Assembly: GCA_964609975.1 (NCBI GenBank)
Contig: CAZSTR010000001.1
Coordinates: forward strand, 66,070-130,069
DNA length: 64,000 nt
From: UBA5905 sp964609975
GTDB lineage: Bacteria > Bacillota > Clostridia > Oscillospirales > Acutalibacteraceae
Direction: 5' to 3'
The notes beneath the pieces were generated by a model, which worked only from the letters and a program-made list of their open reading frames with translations, did no database searches and had not been told where the DNA came from. The stretch's first letter is position 1; each line of letters starts with the position of its first letter. The position numbers were made by a program, and so were the translations under genes. Positions 1-6,776 of this stretch are shown in pieces.

Positions 1-102
1 CCGGCTCTTCGAATCATTGAAGGAATAGACAATCAAAACCGCAATCGGACTGTACAGGAACAGAAAAATGAGTGCATTATAGATGCGGGACAGTGTTTTC
101 AT
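1..102 (-). CDS. potC: PotC-type polyamine ABC permease, N-terminal fragment
   Basis: Only the first 34 codons lie in the window; the gene runs off the left edge. The peptide starts MKTLSRIYN and continues into a hydrophobic stretch LIFLFLYSPIAVLIVYSFN, the first membrane helix and the periplasmic turn typical of spermidine/putrescine permease PotC. Its ATG overlaps the stop codon of the upstream potB by four bases, so it is the third gene of a potABC(D) operon. The identification rests on this N-terminus and on the neighbours. Confidence 0.8.
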   Translation of the reverse strand, partial: MKTLSRIYNALIFLFLYSPIAVLIVYSFNDSKSR

Positions 103-914
103 ACCATCATCCCTCCAAGGTCATCCTCGTCGCGGTCCACCCGGCGCATGACGGACATACACAGAAGCATCAAAACCATCAGCACCAGCGACAGAGCCGC
201 GCCCACATTATAGTTACAGCCGTCGCCCATGAACATAGTCTCAATCACATCGCCGATCATCATATACTTGCTTCCGCCCAGAAGCTTCGAAATCACAAAG
301 GTACTCACCGCCGGCACGAACACCATCGTCACGCCGGACACGATCCCCGGTGCGCTCAAGGGCAAAATCACCCGCCGGAACACCTGCAGATTGTTGGAGC
401 CTAAATCCTGTGCCGCTTCGATGATTTTTGGGTCCAGTTTCGCCATCACCGAATATAGCGGCAAAATCATAAAGGGAAGGAAATTGTATACCATTCCAAG
501 CACGATGGCCGTGTTGGTGTTGATCACATGCCAATGAAGCCCGAACAGCCCCAAAAACTGGTTAATGAGTCCCTGATCCTCCAGCAAGGTCATCCAAGCA
601 TAGGTGCGCAACAGAAAGTTCATCCACATGGGAAGCATGACAATCATCACCATTGTGCGCTGCATGTGCTCGCTATGGCGGGAAATGCTGAACGCAATCG
701 GATAAGCCAGCACAAGACAAATCACAGTCGCCAGCGCGCCCAGCCAGATGGAATCCAGATAAGTGCCGACATAGCCGCCGATGGCGCGAATGTTGGCAAA
801 GGTGAAGGCGCCGTTTTGGTCTGTGAAGGCGAACCAGAGCACAATCGCCATGGGCACAACGGTGAAAATCCCCATCCAAACGCCAAAGGGGGTCGCCGCC
901 GAACGACTTTTCAT
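99..914 (-). CDS. potB: Spermidine/putrescine ABC transporter permease PotB
   Basis: A 271-residue inner-membrane permease that would form the membrane channel of a polyamine importer together with PotC, powered by PotA. It has about six hydrophobic segments, and the loop around residues 175-195 (EAAQDLGSNNLQVFRRVILP) is the EAA motif through which binding-protein-dependent permeases touch the ATPase. Length is typical for PotB. Start and stop overlap potA and potC by four bases each, which points to translational coupling. Uptake of spermidine or putrescine is inferred from family; substrate choice depends on PotD, which lies outside the window. Confidence 0.9.
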   Translation of the reverse strand: MKSRSAATPFGVWMGIFTVVPMAIVLWFAFTDQNGAFTFANIRAIGGYVGTYLDSIWLGALATVICLVLAYPIAFSISRHSEHMQRTMVMIVMLPMWMNFLLRTYAWMTLLEDQGLINQFLGLFGLHWHVINTNTAIVLGMVYNFLPFMILPLYSVMAKLDPKIIEAAQDLGSNNLQVFRRVILPLSAPGIVSGVTMVFVPAVSTFVISKLLGGSKYMMIGDVIETMFMGDGCNYNVGAALSLVLMVLMLLCMSVMRRVDRDEDDLGGMMV

Positions 915-2059
915 ACCTCCGCCTCCCCGGCATCCTCGGCCGTCTGCTCCGCCTCCGGATCGGCCAGCTCGTCGAATTCCTCCGAATAGGAGCTATAATC
1001 GCCGAACATTCCAGAATAGGCCGATTTTTTCATGATATGAATGTCCTCTGGGTTGAGAACGATGCCGATGACCGTGTCCACCGGATAATAGTCCGTCGTT
1101 TGAATGAGCCATTTGAAGCCCTTGAAATCCACGATGGTTTCATAATGGACGCCCTTGAAGGTAACCGCGGTCACCGTTCCGGTCAAATGTCCCTTCACCG
1201 GCTCGACGATGTCGATGTCCTCCGGCCGGATGACCACATCCACCGGCTCGTTGGGGGCAAAGCCGGCGTCCAGACAGCTGAAACGGCGGCCGAAAAATTC
1301 CACAAGATAGTCCTGGAGCATAACACCGTCCAGGATGTTGCTCTCGCCGATGAAATCGGCCACAAAGGCGTTTTGCGGCTCGTTATAAATATCCTGCGGC
1401 GTGCCGATTTGCTGGATTTTCCCGCTGTCCATGACCACAACGGTGTCCGACATGGACAGTGCCTCCTCCTGATCGTGGGTGACATAAATGAAGCTGATGC
1501 CGAGGCTTTTCTGGATGTTTTTCAGCTCCGTCTGCATATCCTTTCGCAGCTTCAAATCCAGCGCTGCCAGCGGCTCATCCAGCAAAAGCACCCGCGGATG
1601 GTTCGCCAGCGCGCGGGCAATCGCGACCCGCTGCTGTTGTCCGCCGGAAAGCGTGGAAACCGCCCGCTTTTCGAAGCCCACCAGATTCACCAGCTTCAGC
1701 ATCCGGGCAACGGTCTCCTCGATTTCCCGGCTGCTTTTCTTTTGCACGCGCATACCGAAGGCTACATTTTCATATACATTCAAATGCGGGAACAGCGCAT
1801 AGCGCTGAAAAATGGTGTTGACACTGCGTTTATAGGCCGGCAAGCCGTTGATTTTTTTTCCATCGAAAAAAACATCTCCGGAATCCTGCTCGATGAAACC
1901 GCCGATGATTCGCAGAGTTGTCGTTTTTCCGCAACCGGAAGGGCCAAGCAGGGTGACAAACTCTCCGTCGGCGATGCTCAGGTTCAGGTCCTTGAGCACC
2001 GGTTCTCCATCAAAGGAAACGGAAATGTTTTTGAGCTCGATGATTTTCTTGTTTTCCAT
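911..2059 (-). CDS. potA: Spermidine/putrescine ABC transporter ATPase PotA
   Basis: A 382-residue ATPase of a polyamine importer. Walker A (GPSGCGKTT) lies at residues 39-47, the signature LSGGQQQR and Walker B (LLLDEP) follow, and the C-terminal third is the TOBE-type regulatory domain seen in PotA. Of two in-frame ATGs nine bases apart, the downstream one (MENKK) is chosen because AGGGGG sits 9 bases before it; the same G-run directly abuts the upstream ATG. It is the first gene of the operon and its ribosome binding site is the 3' arm of a possible long-range helix in the leader. Confidence 0.92.
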   Translation of the reverse strand: MENKKIIELKNISVSFDGEPVLKDLNLSIADGEFVTLLGPSGCGKTTTLRIIGGFIEQDSGDVFFDGKKINGLPAYKRSVNTIFQRYALFPHLNVYENVAFGMRVQKKSSREIEETVARMLKLVNLVGFEKRAVSTLSGGQQQRVAIARALANHPRVLLLDEPLAALDLKLRKDMQTELKNIQKSLGISFIYVTHDQEEALSMSDTVVVMDSGKIQQIGTPQDIYNEPQNAFVADFIGESNILDGVMLQDYLVEFFGRRFSCLDAGFAPNEPVDVVIRPEDIDIVEPVKGHLTGTVTAVTFKGVHYETIVDFKGFKWLIQTTDYYPVDTVIGIVLNPEDIHIMKKSAYSGMFGDYSSYSEEFDELADPEAEQTAEDAGEAEV

Positions 2060-2070
2060 GATTTGCATCC

Positions 2071-2238
2071 CCCTTTGCGGTAATGAATTTCCGCCGATTT
2101 CTCAACGGATGTGCCGGCTTCGGCAACGCCCTCCGCAAAGGGTTTTTCACAGCCGCGCGGAAATCCGACGGCTGCGGCGCTGTTTGGCTGACACAAGACA
2201 GATAAAAATAGATGCAATTCGGTTTCGCCGAATAACAA
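2071..2238 (-). promoter_or_regulatory. Structured potA leader that can mask the ribosome binding site
   Basis: The transcribed leader of about 165 nt contains hairpin ATTCGG/CCGAAT (2217-2233), hairpin CAGCCG/CGGCTG (2150-2174) and a perfect 10-bp long-range match, CCCTTTGCGG at 2133-2142 (transcript sense) with CCGCAAAGGG at 2071-2080. The second arm runs directly into the GG of the potA Shine-Dalgarno, so pairing would hide it. A small hairpin TGCCG/CGGCA (2112-2125) lies inside the enclosed loop. I do not recognise a named riboswitch class. Control of polyamine transporter synthesis by this RNA is inference. Confidence 0.5.
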
Positions 2239-2244
2239 ATAAAT

Positions 2245-2274
2245 ATGATACGGTGATTTGGCAAAAAAGTCAAT
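2245..2274 (-). promoter_or_regulatory. Promoter of the pot operon
   Basis: On the minus strand, TTGACT (2269-2274) and TATCAT (2245-2250) are 18 bases apart, a good housekeeping sigma match, about 185 bases upstream of the potA ATG. It accounts for a long leader. Confidence 0.65.
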
Positions 2275-2282
2275 AGAGAAAT

Positions 2283-2375
2283 CGAAAAATCGCGCGAAAA
2301 ATCGGGTGTTTTCCGGAAAATTTCCGAAAAATCCGTTATTTCTCCGTTTTTTCCCGATTTTTCCGCGCTTTTTCC
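2283..2375. repeat. T/C-rich low-complexity tract with an imperfect inverted repeat
   Basis: The interval between the pot promoter and the next gene is strongly strand-asymmetric, with many GAAAAATC-like words near 2283-2340 and their complements after that. The arms 2283-2306 and 2353-2375 are nearly complementary (about 20 of 24 positions), and a perfect CGGAAA-A-TTTCCG palindrome sits inside at 2314-2326. It lies in the non-coding gap 2275-2456. No promoter of the usual kind for the rightward spore genes is obvious in it. Confidence 0.45.
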
Positions 2376-2472
2376 CCGCCTTTTCTCCAAATTTTCCAGT
2401 TTTTTTTTGCGCTTTTTCACTTCCCTTTCCCAAGCCGATATTTTTGAATATTTGACAAGGAGGAATTTCATC

Positions 2473-3201
2473 ATGACACCATCAAACGAACCCCGTTCTG
2501 TCCCGGTTTCCGAGATGATAGAGCGCTATAACAGAGAGCTGATGGAGCTATACCGGGCAAATCCGCAAGCGGATAAACCCGCGAATACGCCACTGAAAGC
2601 GTCCGCACAGGAGGAAAGCTGGCTGGAGCGGGATTTTCCCCTGCCGAACCCTGAAAGGGATCGCCAGCAACTGGCGGCGGATAACCGGAAAGCAGACCCC
2701 ACGACCGAAAAAACGCAACCTGCCTTCCCCTATACCGAGGCGCAGCTCCGCGGCGCCGTCCCCTTTCCGTTGGCGCAGCCGATTTTCGAAAGCAAAAGGG
2801 AGAAGCCATCGGAAGTTGCTCTCTTTGAGGGCTTTCTGCGGGTGTTTGTGTTCACCGGCCAGGAGGCAGAGCCTCTGGCCGGCGCCGCCGTTACTGTCAC
2901 CCGTCAGGAGGGCGAAAAGGAGCAGCTCTACGCCACCGCCATCACCGACCGAAACGGCCAAACGCCCTTTTTTCCTCTGCCGTCGGTGAACCCGGAGCAA
3001 ACCCTGCACCCCGGCGTTGCGAAACCCTTTGTGAGCTATGATGTACGGGTCATTGCCGACGGCTTTTTCACCGCCATCTATCGAGACATCCCCGTGTATG
3101 GCGGAAGCCGCGTCACCCAATCAGCGGGGCTGTATCCGCTGATTCCCGGCGCGGATGCCACGCCGCTTGTGTTCCGCTCCGGCGGGCCGGCGGATTTGTG
3201 A
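2473..3201 (+). CDS. Hypothetical protein with carboxypeptidase-regulatory-like beta domain, spore cluster
   Basis: A 242-residue soluble protein without signal peptide or membrane helix. The first 110 residues are polar and probably loosely folded; residues about 115-235 (FEGFLRVFVF..., LAGAAVTVTRQ, ITDRNGQT, SYDVRVIADGFFTAIY) have the alternating pattern of a carboxypeptidase-regulatory/prealbumin-like beta sandwich. The start is the ATG with AAGGAGG nine bases upstream (2457-2463); longer in-frame starts lack such a site. It is followed after 16 bases by a SleC-like protein and two more envelope genes, so a role in the spore cortex or germination machinery is likely but inferred. I cannot name the family. 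Confidence 0.8.
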   Translation: MTPSNEPRSVPVSEMIERYNRELMELYRANPQADKPANTPLKASAQEESWLERDFPLPNPERDRQQLAADNRKADPTTEKTQPAFPYTEAQLRGAVPFPLAQPIFESKREKPSEVALFEGFLRVFVFTGQEAEPLAGAAVTVTRQEGEKEQLYATAITDRNGQTPFFPLPSVNPEQTLHPGVAKPFVSYDVRVIADGFFTAIYRDIPVYGGSRVTQSAGLYPLIPGADATPLVFRSGGPADL

Positions 3202-3217
3202 GAAGGGAGTGAGCTTC

Positions 3218-4621
3218 ATGAACGGAGAGCCGTATATCCCCAACCGCATCACCGTCCATCTCGGCGCGCCGACGCAAGCGGCAGAGAATGTGTATGTTCC
3301 CTTTCCGGACTATATCAAGAATGTCGCCTCCAGCGAAATCTATCCAACCTGGCCGGAGGCTGCCCTGCGTGCCAATATCTATGCCCAAATTTCCTTTGCG
3401 CTCAACCGTTATTACACCGAATGGTATCGCAGTCAGGGCTACGATTTCGACATCACAAACGCCACCCGCTTCGACCAGTCCTATGTGCCCGGACGGGATG
3501 TTTATGACGAAATCAGTCAAATTGTGGACGAGATTTTTACCTCCTACGTGGTGCGCCGGGGCAGTGTCGAGCCATTTTTTGCCCAATATTGCAACGGAAC
3601 CACCACCGTCTGCGATGGCCTATCTCAATGGGGAAGCGTAGATTTAGCACAGCAGGGGCTGGGTGCATACGACATTCTGACCCGTTATTACGGAACGGAC
3701 ATTGACATTGTGGAAAACGCCCCCATTCGCGACGGTCTGCCCTCCTATCCTGGGCGGATTTTGCGTCAGGGAGAAAATTCCAACGCGGTTCAGCTTAAGC
3801 AAATCCAGCTCAACCGCATTTCCTCCAACTATCCCGGAATTCCGAAAATCGCCGCCGCCAACGGGCTATTTGGTGCAGACACAGAGGAAGCGGTGCGCGC
3901 CTTTCAGCAGATTTTTGGACTGACCGCGGACGGCCTCATCGGCCCGGCCACCTGGAACCGGATTTCCTATCTGTTCAACGCCGTCAAGCGGCTCAGCGAG
4001 CTAGACAGCGAGGGACTCAGCCGAGCGGAGCTTCCCGACCGTTTCGAGGAAACGGTGTCTCTCGGAAGCGAGGGCATCGAGGTGCGTTCGATTCAGTATT
4101 TTCTGGATGTAGTGGCCGCCTTTTATGATTCGGTGCCGCGGGTGAGCGTCACAGGCACATATGATGCGACCACAGACGAGGCGGTGCGCGCCTATCAGCA
4201 GACCTTCGGTTTGCCGGTGGACGGGGTGTTGGACAGAGACACCTGGAATTCTCTGTATGACACCTATTTGAGCATTTTGAACACCAGCCAGCTCATCGAC
4301 GGCGGTGTCCCCCTTTTCCCCGGTCGCGCGCTGGCGCAAGGCTCCACCGGGGAGGACGTGGCAATGCTTCAGGAATTTCTCGCCTATTTGGCAGAAACCT
4401 ATACCGCCATCTCGGCGCCGTCGGTCACCGGGGTCTATGGCATGGAAACCCAGGCCGCCGTTTTGGCCTTTCAGGAGTTGTTCGGCCTGCCGGCGTCGGG
4501 TACGGCGGGAGCGGTTACCTGGGACACCATCGCTTCGGCCTATTCAGATTTGCGCTTTGGCAACACGCAACAGCCGGGACAGTATCCGGGAGCACCGCTG
4601 GAACAGGAGGCGAGCGCATGA
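3218..4621 (+). CDS. SleC/SpoIID-like cortex-lytic protein with three peptidoglycan-binding domains
   Basis: A 467-residue protein. Residues about 10-170 resemble the SpoIID/LytB lytic transglycosylase fold: NVASSEIYPTWPEAALRAN at 35-53 matches the SpoIID motif around the catalytic glutamate, here Glu40, and the sequence later has YCNGTT and LSQWGS. Three PG_binding_1 repeats follow, starting near residues 183, 277 and 370, each ending in an AVRAFQ...GLPVDG...TW pattern. This composition is that of clostridial spore cortex-lytic proteins such as SleC, which open cortex peptidoglycan during germination. No signal peptide is visible. Start chosen at the ATG after GGGAG; stop overlaps the next gene by four bases. 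Confidence 0.75.
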   Translation: MNGEPYIPNRITVHLGAPTQAAENVYVPFPDYIKNVASSEIYPTWPEAALRANIYAQISFALNRYYTEWYRSQGYDFDITNATRFDQSYVPGRDVYDEISQIVDEIFTSYVVRRGSVEPFFAQYCNGTTTVCDGLSQWGSVDLAQQGLGAYDILTRYYGTDIDIVENAPIRDGLPSYPGRILRQGENSNAVQLKQIQLNRISSNYPGIPKIAAANGLFGADTEEAVRAFQQIFGLTADGLIGPATWNRISYLFNAVKRLSELDSEGLSRAELPDRFEETVSLGSEGIEVRSIQYFLDVVAAFYDSVPRVSVTGTYDATTDEAVRAYQQTFGLPVDGVLDRDTWNSLYDTYLSILNTSQLIDGGVPLFPGRALAQGSTGEDVAMLQEFLAYLAETYTAISAPSVTGVYGMETQAAVLAFQELFGLPASGTAGAVTWDTIASAYSDLRFGNTQQPGQYPGAPLEQEASA

Positions 4622-5151
4622 ACGAAGCCTTTTCCAACGACATCACCGTCGATCGGGCGGTATATGTGCGGGAGCTGCAACGCAGTTTGCGCACCCTTCA
4701 GCGCGCAAGGCAGGGGTATAGCACCTTGCCGGTGGATGGAATTTTCGGCGACGAAACCCGGCTGGCGGTGATACAGCTTCAGGAAAGCTTCGGTCTGCCC
4801 GCCACCGGGCAAGTGGATTTGGCCACTTGGGATGCGGTGATGGCCTCCTCCGCCGCCGCGGCCGCGAAGGAGGCATCCCCAGCCCGCGTATATGCATATC
4901 GCCTCGGCCAGCCGCCGCTGGCGCTGGGAACGCGGGAGGACGCGGTATATTTTCTGCAAATCATGCTGTTCCGCCTGTGCAGTATCTATACGAATTTGCC
5001 GGCGGCTGACGCTCCCTCCGGTTTTTTCAGCGAAAATACCGCCGACGTTTTGCGTGCGCTTCAGCGACTGTTCGGTCTGGCGGAAAGCGGCGTCGCCGAC
5101 AAAGAAACCTGGAACAAAACCGTCGAGCTATACAATCAGGAGTCTGTATGA
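4618..5151 (+). CDS. Protein of two peptidoglycan-binding domains
   Basis: A 177-residue protein made almost only of two PG_binding_1 domains, about residues 10-62 (LPVDGIFGDETRLAV...GLPATG...ATWDAV) and 105-168 (FSENTADVLRALQRLFGLAESG...TWNKTV). An Ala-rich linker joins them. There is no catalytic domain and no signal peptide. It overlaps the SleC-like gene and the SpoVB-like gene by four bases on each side, so the three are translated together. It may be an accessory cell-wall binder for the SleC-like enzyme; that is inference. Confidence 0.8.
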   Translation: MNEAFSNDITVDRAVYVRELQRSLRTLQRARQGYSTLPVDGIFGDETRLAVIQLQESFGLPATGQVDLATWDAVMASSAAAAAKEASPARVYAYRLGQPPLALGTREDAVYFLQIMLFRLCSIYTNLPAADAPSGFFSENTADVLRALQRLFGLAESGVADKETWNKTVELYNQESV

Positions 5152-6716
5152 ACAAACGCGTTTTTGTGAAGAACACCGCCGTTATGACCGCCACCTCGCT
5201 GGCGCTGCGCGCGCTGGGAATCGTTTTCCGAATATTCATTTCCAATCGGGTGGGCGCTGAAGGAATGGGTTTGTATCAGCAGGTTTTTTCGGTGTATGTG
5301 TTGTCCACCACCTTCGCCGGTGTAGGGCTGACCACCGCCGTCACGCGACTGGTCGGCGAGGCGCTGGCGCGCAACAACCTACAAAAGGCGCAAAAAGTCT
5401 TGCGCCTTTCCGTCGCGCTCTGTCTTGGCATCGGGCTGTTCACCGCCGCGGCCTTCGGCCGGTTCGCCGCGTCCATCGCCCGACTTTTGGGAGATGAACG
5501 GGCGACAGCGGCTCTGCGGGTCAGCGGGCTGGCGTTGCCCATGGTAGCCGTTTCCGGCTGTCTCAAGGGCTATTTTCTGGCGCGGCGAAAAGCCACCCCG
5601 CCCAGTCTCGCCCAAATCGTAGAACAGCTCGTCCGCATAGGTGCGGTTTTGCTCCTGCTTCAAACGCCCGGCGCCGCGTCTTTGAACGGAGCCTGCTGTA
5701 TGATTTTTCTTGGCGATGGAATTTCGGAGGGGACTTCCTGCCTCTGCCTTTTGGTCTTTTTCGTCATCGACCAGCGAAAGCTGCGCAACCTCGCCGAGGA
5801 ATCACCCACACCAACCGTTTCCGCACAACAAACGGGGGTGCTGGCAGGTTTGTTATCCATCGCCCTGCCCCTGACCGCCGGACGCTATTTAACCTCCGGC
5901 CTGCGCACGGCGGAAAATCTGCTCGTCCCCGCCATGCTGGCGCCCTTCGTCAGCTCTGAGACCCGTGCGCTGGAGCAATTTGGCGCTGTGAAGGCAATGG
6001 CCTTGCCATTGATATTTTTCCCTGCCGCCCTTCTGGTGACCGTGTCCGGTCTGCTTGTGCCGGAGCTATCCGACGCCCACGCTCTCGGCCAGCGAAAGCA
6101 GGTGGCACGCCTCACAGAGCGCGCCCTGTGCATCACTCTCGCCGGCGCGTTTTTCTTTGGCGGGTTGTTCACCGCTCTCGGCCGCCCATTAGGGAGACTG
6201 CTGTATGGGAACGAAACCGTAGGACTAATTTTGAAAATACTGGGGCCGCTGACGCCGGTGATGTATTTGGATACGGTGGCCACCGGGCTGTTACGCGGCC
6301 TGGGCCAGCAGGTTCATTCTCTTTGGTACAGCGTGGCGGATTCTGCCCTGCGGCTGGCGCTCATCCCGCTATTGTTGCCTCGGCTTGGGTTGGTTGGGTT
6401 CCTTTTTCTGATGACCCTGAGCAACTGGCTCACCGCTTGGCTCAGCACCCAGCGTCTGCTGAAGGTCAGCGGCGTGAAAATGCGATGGCGGTCATGGATT
6501 TTTCTGCCGGGGAGCGCCGCCGCCCTGGGGGTTGCTCTATGGGAGCTTTTAGGAAGCCGGCTGGACTTTTCCTCCGCCTTGGCGGAGGCGCTGGCAGGGG
6601 GTGCGGTTGTCAGCGGTGTGTTTTGGGGCGCGTTTTTTCTCATGGGCGGTAGCCGCGCCCTTCGAAACAGCCGAAGCCTTTCCCCTCTCCTTTTCAGGAA
6701 ACAAAAATCAATATAG
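5148..6716 (+). CDS. SpoVB-like polysaccharide/lipid-II flippase family protein
   Basis: A 522-residue integral membrane protein with about 14 hydrophobic segments, of the MATE/MurJ superfamily branch that includes stage V sporulation protein B. The N-terminus (FVKNTAVMTATSLALRALG...RVGAEGMGLYQQVFSVY) is the typical SpoVB/polysaccharide-exporter start, with GAEGMGLYQ around residue 35. SpoVB-type proteins are needed for cortex synthesis, probably by moving lipid-linked precursors. Its place as last gene behind two peptidoglycan-binding proteins supports a spore-cortex role. A strong bidirectional terminator follows directly. Confidence 0.85.
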   Translation: MNKRVFVKNTAVMTATSLALRALGIVFRIFISNRVGAEGMGLYQQVFSVYVLSTTFAGVGLTTAVTRLVGEALARNNLQKAQKVLRLSVALCLGIGLFTAAAFGRFAASIARLLGDERATAALRVSGLALPMVAVSGCLKGYFLARRKATPPSLAQIVEQLVRIGAVLLLLQTPGAASLNGACCMIFLGDGISEGTSCLCLLVFFVIDQRKLRNLAEESPTPTVSAQQTGVLAGLLSIALPLTAGRYLTSGLRTAENLLVPAMLAPFVSSETRALEQFGAVKAMALPLIFFPAALLVTVSGLLVPELSDAHALGQRKQVARLTERALCITLAGAFFFGGLFTALGRPLGRLLYGNETVGLILKILGPLTPVMYLDTVATGLLRGLGQQVHSLWYSVADSALRLALIPLLLPRLGLVGFLFLMTLSNWLTAWLSTQRLLKVSGVKMRWRSWIFLPGSAAALGVALWELLGSRLDFSSALAEALAGGAVVSGVFWGAFFLMGGSRALRNSRSLSPLLFRKQKSI

Positions 6717-6720
6717 CGCA

Positions 6721-6754
6721 AAAAGGGACGCCCGCAAAAACGGGTGTCCCTTTT
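6721..6754. terminator. Bidirectional rho-independent terminator
   Basis: A 14-bp stem AAAAGGGACGCCCG / CGGGTGTCCCTTTT with a six-base loop, T-rich on both strands. It separates the rightward spore cluster from the leftward ABC gene. Confidence 0.9.
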
Positions 6755-6776
6755 CAATTTGCTTGACAGCGTATGC

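Noticed and set aside
2407..2472. Longer start for the first spore-cluster gene
   Set aside because: The ATG at 2473 has an ideal AAGGAGG; upstream codons derive from the low-complexity tract.
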